Assembly: GCA_041686935.1 (NCBI GenBank)
Contig: JAWLCW010000025.1
Span: forward strand, 1 to 64,000
Source of the DNA: Mariniphaga sp041686935
GTDB taxonomy: Bacteria > Bacteroidota > Bacteroidia > Bacteroidales > Prolixibacteraceae
Length of the DNA: 64,000 nucleotides
Direction of reading: 5' to 3'
Notes under the pieces: model-generated
Database searches by the model: none
The model's input: the letters and a program-made list of their open reading frames with translations, nothing else
Told to the model about the DNA's origin: nothing
Program-made: the position numbers and the translations under genes
Shown: in pieces, positions 58,355 to 64,000 of the stretch
Layout of the letters: each line of letters opens with the position of its first letter
How positions within the stretch are numbered: position 1 is the stretch's first letter

Positions 58355-59659
58355 ATGAGAACAAAACAGATTTTAATTATTTTTCTGGGATTGTTGTTGT
58401 TTGGCCGGGTTTGCGCCCAGGAGCGGCTGACTCTTGATTTGGCAGCCGCCAAAGAACATGCCCTCAACTACAACCGCACCATTAAAAACTCGGGGCTTGC
58501 GATTGATCAGTCGCAGGAGAAGCTTTGGGAAACCATTGCCGCTGGCCTTCCCCAGGTAAATGCGGGGGCCGATTACACCAACGCTTTAGGCGCCGAAATA
58601 AGCATTCAGTTTGATGAGAACATGCCTGCAACCAAAATTCCCATTAAACCTACCAGCAATTTCAACCTGCAGGTGGGTCAGCTTATTTTTAACGGAAGTT
58701 ATTGGGTAGGCATTCAAACAGCCAAACTGGCCAAACAGCTTTCTGAGAAAAGCCTGAAAAAAACAGAGCAAGAAGTGGTTAGCCAGGTGGTTGAAGGGTA
58801 TTACCTGGTTTTGATTTCAGAAGAATCGGTGAATATTTTGCAGAACAATACCGAAAATTTGCAGGAAGTTTACCGGAAAACAGAACCCCTTGTGCGGGTG
58901 GGTATGATGGAAAAAGTGGAACTTGACCAGCTTTCGGTGCAGGTAAATTCCCTTTCAAATGCTGTTCGTCAGGCCGAACGTCAGTTTGAACTGGCTAAAA
59001 ATTTACTGCGGGTGCAACTTGGCGTTCCCGCAGAGACCGAACTGGAACTTACCCAATCGCTTTCCGATTTTATTGACGATGATCTTATTATGGGGTTTAA
59101 TCCTGCATTTGAACCGGATCAGAATGTCGATTTTCAACTGATGGAAGTCCAGGAGGAGATGACCGAGAAGATGATTAAAATGCAACAGGCAAATTACCTT
59201 CCAACGGTCACAGGTTTTTACAATTACACCGAAAAAATACTGAAACCTGCATTCGATATGTCGCCCAAACATTTGGTAGGTTTTCAAATGAATATTCCGG
59301 TTTTTTCCAGCGGAGAAAGGCGTTCAAAAGTAAAGCAGGCCAAAATTGATTTGGAAACTACACGCAATAACAAGGCTTTACTTGAAGAGCAGTTGGATAT
59401 TCAGTATAAACAGTTGCAGTTTAATCTGACCAGTGCACTTGAAAGTTACCAGACTCAAAAGAAAAATGTGGAAGTTTCGCGCGATGTTTATCAGAATTTG
59501 AGACGAAAGTACGAACAGGGAATGATTTCTGGCCTTGAACTAACCACAGCCGACAGCAACTATCTGCAGGCCGAATCGGAATACCTGACTTCGATACTTG
59601 AAGTATTGCAGTCTCAAAATGCTTTGGAAAAACTCACAGGAAGAATAACAAACAATTAA
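58355..59659 (+). CDS. TolC-family outer membrane efflux protein, second copy
   Basis: The 434-residue protein has a signal peptide (ending VCAQ, about residue 21) and OEP repeats (LDLAAAKEHALNYNRTIKNS and a later ELTTADSNYLQAESEYL). It forms the outer-membrane channel for the RND pump encoded downstream. It is not closely similar in wording to the copy at 34708. The adaptor gene follows after 10 bp. Confidence 0.9.
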   Translation: MRTKQILIIFLGLLLFGRVCAQERLTLDLAAAKEHALNYNRTIKNSGLAIDQSQEKLWETIAAGLPQVNAGADYTNALGAEISIQFDENMPATKIPIKPTSNFNLQVGQLIFNGSYWVGIQTAKLAKQLSEKSLKKTEQEVVSQVVEGYYLVLISEESVNILQNNTENLQEVYRKTEPLVRVGMMEKVELDQLSVQVNSLSNAVRQAERQFELAKNLLRVQLGVPAETELELTQSLSDFIDDDLIMGFNPAFEPDQNVDFQLMEVQEEMTEKMIKMQQANYLPTVTGFYNYTEKILKPAFDMSPKHLVGFQMNIPVFSSGERRSKVKQAKIDLETTRNNKALLEEQLDIQYKQLQFNLTSALESYQTQKKNVEVSRDVYQNLRRKYEQGMISGLELTTADSNYLQAESEYLTSILEVLQSQNALEKLTGRITNN

Positions 59660-59669
59660 AACAATAAAC

Positions 59670-60722
59670 ATGAAACAGAATTTCATTTTCATTATTGCAA
59701 TCACGTTTACCGTGACCCTTTTCAGCGCCTGCACGCAGGGAGACCAAAAAACGGAGACTGTTGCTGAAACCGAGAAGAAAAGAGAAGTGGTGCGGGTAAT
59801 GGAACTACAGTTGCAGACTGTTGCCCGATCGGTAGAATACCCGGCAACATTAATGGCTTATGAAGAAGTGCATTTGTCGCCGGCATCTCCGGGGCGGATT
59901 GAAGAAATTTTTGCTAAGGTGGGAGACCGGGTTTCAGCCGGTAAACTGCTCGTGCAAATGGATCGTACCCAACTTCATCAGGCTGAGATTCAGTTGAAAA
60001 ATATGGAAGTTGATTACCGCAGGCTCGATACACTGGCCAAATACGGGAGTGTGGCACAACAGCAATACGACCAGTTGAAAACCCAATTTGAAGTGGCCAA
60101 ATCGAATGTGGAGTTTTTGAAGGAAAATACACAGTTGAATGCTCCTTTCAACGGGGTTATCTCAGGCAGGTATTTTGAACCGGGTGAAATGTACTCAGGT
60201 GCGCCAAATACCCAGGCCGGAAAGGCTGCAGTTCTTTCCATTGTACAAATCGACCGGCTGAAAGTAATCGTGCCCCTGTCAGAAAAATATTTCCCGCAGG
60301 TGAAAAATGGTATGGAAACTTCCCTGACTGTTGATGTTTATCCTGACCAGGTTTTTAAAGGTCGTATAGAGCGTATTCATCCTACTATTGATCCGTTGAA
60401 CCGGACCTTTAATCTGGAGGTGGTTGTTGTCAACAGGGAGGGGAACCTGCGTCCCGGAATGTTTGCGCGCATGAATCTCGATCTTGACGAGGAAGAGGCT
60501 TTTCTGCTTCCGTCAATGGCTGTTTTAAAAATGCAGGGTTCAAATGACCGGTACATGTTTAAGGAAGAAAACGGCAAAGCCCGCAGGATTTCGGTAACCA
60601 CCGGAAAACGTTACGACGATAACATCGAGGTATATTCGGAGGAATTAAATCCCGGAGACCGGGTTATTGTGACCGGACAGGCCCGCTTACTCGACGGAGT
60701 GCCGGTTGAGGTCAGGAAGTAA
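59670..60722 (+). CDS. RND efflux periplasmic adaptor lipoprotein, second copy
   Basis: The 350-residue protein has a lipobox (LFSAC, about residue 18), a lipoyl-like half-motif (RIEEIFAKVGDRVSAGKLLV), a short alpha hairpin (about 95-150) and the second half (LNAPFNGVISGRYFEPGEMY). The beta barrel (VIVPLSEKYFPQVKNGM) and a C-terminal domain follow. It links the RND transporter to TolC. It lies between tolC and the transporter gene, all on one strand. Confidence 0.92.
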   Translation: MKQNFIFIIAITFTVTLFSACTQGDQKTETVAETEKKREVVRVMELQLQTVARSVEYPATLMAYEEVHLSPASPGRIEEIFAKVGDRVSAGKLLVQMDRTQLHQAEIQLKNMEVDYRRLDTLAKYGSVAQQQYDQLKTQFEVAKSNVEFLKENTQLNAPFNGVISGRYFEPGEMYSGAPNTQAGKAAVLSIVQIDRLKVIVPLSEKYFPQVKNGMETSLTVDVYPDQVFKGRIERIHPTIDPLNRTFNLEVVVVNREGNLRPGMFARMNLDLDEEEAFLLPSMAVLKMQGSNDRYMFKEENGKARRISVTTGKRYDDNIEVYSEELNPGDRVIVTGQARLLDGVPVEVRK

Positions 60723-60755
60723 TTTCCTTCAAATTTTTATGATAAAGAAAAAGGT

Positions 60756-63700
60756 ATGAGTATATATAAAAGTGCAGTAAACAAGCCAATTACCACATTT
60801 ATGATTTTCACGGCCATTGTGGTAATGGGAATCTATTCACTGGTTCAGATTCCAATCGATTTGTATCCGGAAATGGATCCTCCCTTTATTTCGGTAATGA
60901 CTACCTATCCGGGAGCAAATTCCGGAGATATAGAAACAAATGTTACACGAACCATTGAGGATGCCCTGAACTCGGTGGATGATTTGAAGGAAATTACTTC
61001 TGTTTCAACGGATAATCTTTCCATTATTAACCTCGAATTTGAATGGGGCGCGAACCTCGATGAAGCAACGAACGATATTCGGGATGTGTTGGACCGGATA
61101 ATTGATTTTTTGTCGGAAGGCGCAGAACGTCCCATGATTTTTAAGTTTAATACCAGCATGATGCCCATCGTATTTTATGCGGTTACGGCGAATGAAAGTT
61201 ATCCCGGGCTGGAAAAGTTGCTGGATGAGAAGATTATTAATCCGTTAAACCGGATTGAAGGCATTGGTTCCATAGGTATGATGGGTGCCCCCCGCCGTGT
61301 GGTTTATGTGGATGCCGATCCGCGCCTGCTCGATGCCTATAACCTCACAATAGAACAAATCGGAAATACCATTGCCTCCGAGAACATGAACCTTCCCTCG
61401 GGTAATATTAAAATGGGACAGCTTGATTACCAGTTGAGGGTGCAGGGAGAATTCAGCACCAGTTCACGTATTGAAAACCTTGTGGTGGGAAACCTGGCCG
61501 GGAAACCGGTATATATTCGCGATGTGGCTGTGGTGCGCGATTCACTGAAAGATCTTTCTATTGACGAAAAAATAAACGGGCAAACAGGAATGCGCATGTT
61601 TGTAATGAAACAGTCGGGCGCAAATACAGTTAAAGTGGCCCGCCAGGTACGTGCAGAAATTGATGAATTGCAGAAAGGTTTGCCACCGGATGTGAAAATT
61701 AATTTGATAATGGATACCTCAGATTTTATAAAAGGTTCCATTAACAACCTGTCGCAAACCCTGATGTGGGCCCTGTTATTTGTTGTTCTTGTTGTCTTGT
61801 TTTTCCTCGGAAGGTGGCGTGCAACATTTATAATTGTGCTTACCATACCCATTTCGCTTATTGTTGCATTTCTGTATCTTTTCGTTACAGGAAGTTCAAT
61901 TAACGTCATTTCTCTTACCTCCCTTTCTATTGCCATTGGTATGGTGGTTGACGATGCCATCGTGGTACTGGAAAACATTACGCGGCATGTTGAACGTGGC
62001 GCCACACCGCGTGAAGCAGCCATATATGCCACAAACGAGGTTTGGCTGGCAGTAATTATCACCACGCTGGTTGTTGTGGCCGTATTTTTTCCTCTTACTC
62101 TGGTTGGCGGTATGACCGGTGTAATTTTTAACCAGTTGGGCTGGATTGTTACCATAACAGTAGTTACTTCAACACTTGCTGCAATTTCACTCACGCCCAT
62201 GTTGTCGTCCAAATTTTTGAGGTTAAGGGAAAGGAAGAAAAAGGCTCCGTTATTGAGCTACGAGCGAACCATTGAAAGAGGATTAGGCTGGCTCGACGGT
62301 TTTTACGAAACAACTTTGCGATGGGCGCTTCGGCACAAACTTTTTACCCTGATTGCTGCTTTTGCCATTTTTGTCGGTTCCATTTTACTTTTAAAGTTTG
62401 TTCAAACCGATTTTATGCCCGAAACAGATGAAAGCCGGCTGACCGCATCCGTTGAACTGCAAACAGGCACCCGTGTAGAGGAAACAATTAAAACCGCCAG
62501 GTACCTGGAAAATGTTATTATGGAAAAGTTTCCGGAAGTAGAGGTAATGGCTGTATCTTCCGGCTCAGATGATGAAGGAAGTATGTTTTCCCTTTTTACC
62601 ACAACCGGTTCAAATATGATCAATTTTATGATGCGTCTTTCTCCAATCGGGGAAAGGAATCGAAGTGTCTGGGATTTGGCTGCGGCTTTACGCGAGGAAA
62701 TTGCAGCATTGCCTGAAGTGATCAATTTTAGTGTTGAAACTGCCGGAATGCAAATGGGAGGAACAGGTAATACCGTGGATGTGGAAATATATGGTTATGA
62801 TTTTGATGTGACCAATGCGCTTGCCGAAGATATTCGGCTTAAACTGGAGACTGTTTCCGGTGCCATTGATGTGCAGGTGAGCCGAAAAGACGACAAACCG
62901 GAATTGCAGTTTGTGCTCGACCGCGATAAACTTGCGCTCCATGGCCTTACTACTGCTATGGTTTCAACAAATATTCGCAACCGGATAAGTGGAATGATTG
63001 CCTCACAATACAAAGAAGAAGGCGAAGAATACGACATCAGGGTAAGGTTGAAAGAGGAATTCCGCAGCTCGCTTACCGACCTCGAAGAACTTACAGTTGT
63101 AACACCAGCCGGCGCCCGGATAAAGCTGAAAGAATTGGGTGAAATCAGAGAATACTGGTCTCCACCAAATATTGAGCATAAGCGAAGGGAACGAATAGTC
63201 ACTGTTTCTGCCAAACCTGATCGAATTGCACTTGGCGAACTGGCCAACCGCATTCAATCTGAAATTGCCGGTGTTGAAATTCCTCAGGAAGTATTGCTAA
63301 ATGTGGGTGGAGCTTACGAGGAGCAGCAGGAATCCTTTATGGACCTGGGATTGTTAATGGTCATCAGTTTAATCTTGGTATTTATTGTAATGGCCTCGCA
63401 GTTCGAGTCTTTTACCATGCCGTTTGTAATTATGTTCTCTATTCCATTTGCTTTTACCGGAGTAATTCTGGCCCTGTTTATTACAGGAACAACCCTGAGC
63501 CTGGTTGCTGCCCTGGGTGCAGTGTTGCTTATTGGTATTGTGGTGAAAAACGGAATTGTGCTTATAGATTTTACTAACCTGATGCGCGATAGGGGACTGG
63601 AGTTGTACGAAGCCATTGCCATATCAGGAAAATCGCGTTTGCGACCGGTATTAATGACTGCCGCTACCACCATTTTAGGGATGTTGCCGCTGGCGCTCAG

Positions 63701-63875
63701 CACCGGCGAGGGAGCTGAAATCTGGCGACCAATGGGGATTACCGTTATCGGAGGATTGGCGTTTTCAACTGTTGTAACTATGGTAATTGTACCGGTAATG
63801 TATGGTTTACTGGCCCATCGCGGTGAGCGAAACAGCAAAAAAAGCGTTCCCAGGCAATTCCGGTTTATGGAGTAA
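60756..63875 (+). CDS. RND-family multidrug efflux transporter, HAE1-like
   Basis: The 1039-residue protein has 12 membrane helices and two large porter loops. The TM4 motif reads GMVVDDAIVVLENI, with the full Asp pair of AcrB-type proton relays. The lead LYPEMDPPFISVMTTYPGAN, and VMASQFESFTMPFVIMFSIP before the last helices, are typical HAE1 wording. It should export lipophilic compounds, antibiotics or detergents, using the proton motive force. It completes a tolC-adaptor-RND operon under the TetR regulator. A small PII-like gene follows after 38 bp. Confidence 0.93.
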   Translation: MSIYKSAVNKPITTFMIFTAIVVMGIYSLVQIPIDLYPEMDPPFISVMTTYPGANSGDIETNVTRTIEDALNSVDDLKEITSVSTDNLSIINLEFEWGANLDEATNDIRDVLDRIIDFLSEGAERPMIFKFNTSMMPIVFYAVTANESYPGLEKLLDEKIINPLNRIEGIGSIGMMGAPRRVVYVDADPRLLDAYNLTIEQIGNTIASENMNLPSGNIKMGQLDYQLRVQGEFSTSSRIENLVVGNLAGKPVYIRDVAVVRDSLKDLSIDEKINGQTGMRMFVMKQSGANTVKVARQVRAEIDELQKGLPPDVKINLIMDTSDFIKGSINNLSQTLMWALLFVVLVVLFFLGRWRATFIIVLTIPISLIVAFLYLFVTGSSINVISLTSLSIAIGMVVDDAIVVLENITRHVERGATPREAAIYATNEVWLAVIITTLVVVAVFFPLTLVGGMTGVIFNQLGWIVTITVVTSTLAAISLTPMLSSKFLRLRERKKKAPLLSYERTIERGLGWLDGFYETTLRWALRHKLFTLIAAFAIFVGSILLLKFVQTDFMPETDESRLTASVELQTGTRVEETIKTARYLENVIMEKFPEVEVMAVSSGSDDEGSMFSLFTTTGSNMINFMMRLSPIGERNRSVWDLAAALREEIAALPEVINFSVETAGMQMGGTGNTVDVEIYGYDFDVTNALAEDIRLKLETVSGAIDVQVSRKDDKPELQFVLDRDKLALHGLTTAMVSTNIRNRISGMIASQYKEEGEEYDIRVRLKEEFRSSLTDLEELTVVTPAGARIKLKELGEIREYWSPPNIEHKRRERIVTVSAKPDRIALGELANRIQSEIAGVEIPQEVLLNVGGAYEEQQESFMDLGLLMVISLILVFIVMASQFESFTMPFVIMFSIPFAFTGVILALFITGTTLSLVAALGAVLLIGIVVKNGIVLIDFTNLMRDRGLELYEAIAISGKSRLRPVLMTAATTILGMLPLALSTGEGAEIWRPMGITVIGGLAFSTVVTMVIVPVMYGLLAHRGERNSKKSVPRQFRFME

Positions 63876-63913
63876 GAGTGTGAGCGTATAAGGAAAATTA
63901 AAAGCAAAAGAAT

Positions 63914-64000
63914 ATGAAAGCAGTAATGATAGTTTTCAACCAGGCCAATACCGAAAGGGTGGAATATATGTTTGACAAACTGGGAATCAGGGGTTTTACG
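63914..64000 (+). CDS. Start of a small PII-like protein (partial)
   Basis: ATG 63914 opens a frame that runs off the right edge after 29 codons (MKAVMIVFNQANTERVEYMF, then DKLGIRGFT). The beta-alpha pattern and GIRGFT resemble the start of small PII-like/CutA-type proteins that I associate with RND operons in Bacteroidota. Only a third of the expected length is visible. Confidence 0.55.
   Translation, partial: MKAVMIVFNQANTERVEYMFDKLGIRGFT

Noticed and set aside
58285..58437. A 50-codon frame between tetR and tolC
   Set aside because: Its second half only shadows the tolC signal peptide in another frame; the basic first part has no support.
61427..62212. A 261-codon minus-strand frame opposite the second RND transporter
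   Set aside because: Serine/threonine/arginine-rich antisense reading of a conserved transporter.
1..64000. tRNA, rRNA, CRISPR, prophage or complete insertion sequence
   Set aside because: No cloverleaf, rRNA signature, repeat-spacer array, phage structural gene or transposase was recognised by reading.

Overview
The window looks like a chromosomal segment of a Bacteroidota bacterium, probably a Bacteroidales or Marinilabiliales relative. The evidence is: near-absence of Shine-Dalgarno sites; several promoters of the Bacteroidota type (TTTG, about 18-20 bp spacer, TAnnTTTG); a very large secreted protein with a type IX secretion (Por) C-terminal domain; the gene order ftsX-DUF3098-uppP-truB-queA; and many DUF families typical of the phylum. 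The species cannot be named from the sequence.

Layout. 1-2618: start of a type IIG-like restriction-methylation protein (minus, cut by the window edge). 2796-9565, all minus: a primary-type sigma factor paralogue, a coiled-coil membrane protein, a two-component system, an OmpA-type lipoprotein, a TrmO-like protein and a stand-alone E2 acyltransferase. 9714-25926: a cation/potassium region with two TrkH proteins, a KtrB/KtrA pair, an orphan KdpD/KdpE-like pair with a kinase-less sensor, a CPA2 antiporter with USP-like domains, small BON/DUF2007/lipoprotein genes, a deacetylase, a DUF4168 protein and an APC permease fused to EIIA-like and RCK_C domains. 25978-30555: the conserved cell-division, cell-wall and tRNA-modification block. 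30689-32489: a methyltransferase converging on a higBA toxin-antitoxin pair. 32670-40369: LytTR regulator, LytS-type kinase and a complete RND efflux operon, with an array of short palindromes between them. 40560-46570: an AT-rich accessory stretch (PIF1-like helicase, DUF2971, zinc/HNH-like protein, stand-alone IF2-N-like protein, unknown zinc protein), interrupted by a structured repeat. 46770-57106: DUF1080 lipoprotein, PAS-LuxR regulator divergent from a 1427-residue T9SS cargo, vanadium haloperoxidase, TPR regulator, ClpP paralogue. 57681-64000: TetR regulator followed by a second RND operon and the start of a small PII-like gene.

How the genes work together. The 9.7-26 kb block would cover potassium entry (TrkH, KtrB), nucleotide gating (KtrA), efflux/exchange (CPA2) and sensing (KdpDE-like), plus envelope and osmotic stress proteins. 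A predicted 40-residue single-span protein overlaps the start of the second trkH and may be an unrecognised small subunit. The two RND pumps appear to be controlled separately, one by LytS/LytTR and one by TetR.

Most unusual features: (i) a family of roughly 27-bp palindromes shared by the restriction gene and the lytS-tolC gap 34 kb away; (ii) the trkH-coupled microprotein; (iii) a permease EIIA-like domain whose usual phosphorylated histidine position reads as glutamate; (iv) a free-standing IF2-N-like domain protein in an AT-rich island beside possible defence genes; (v) a perfect palindrome abutting the promoter between the LuxR regulator and the giant secreted protein. No tRNA, rRNA, CRISPR array or complete insertion sequence was recognised.
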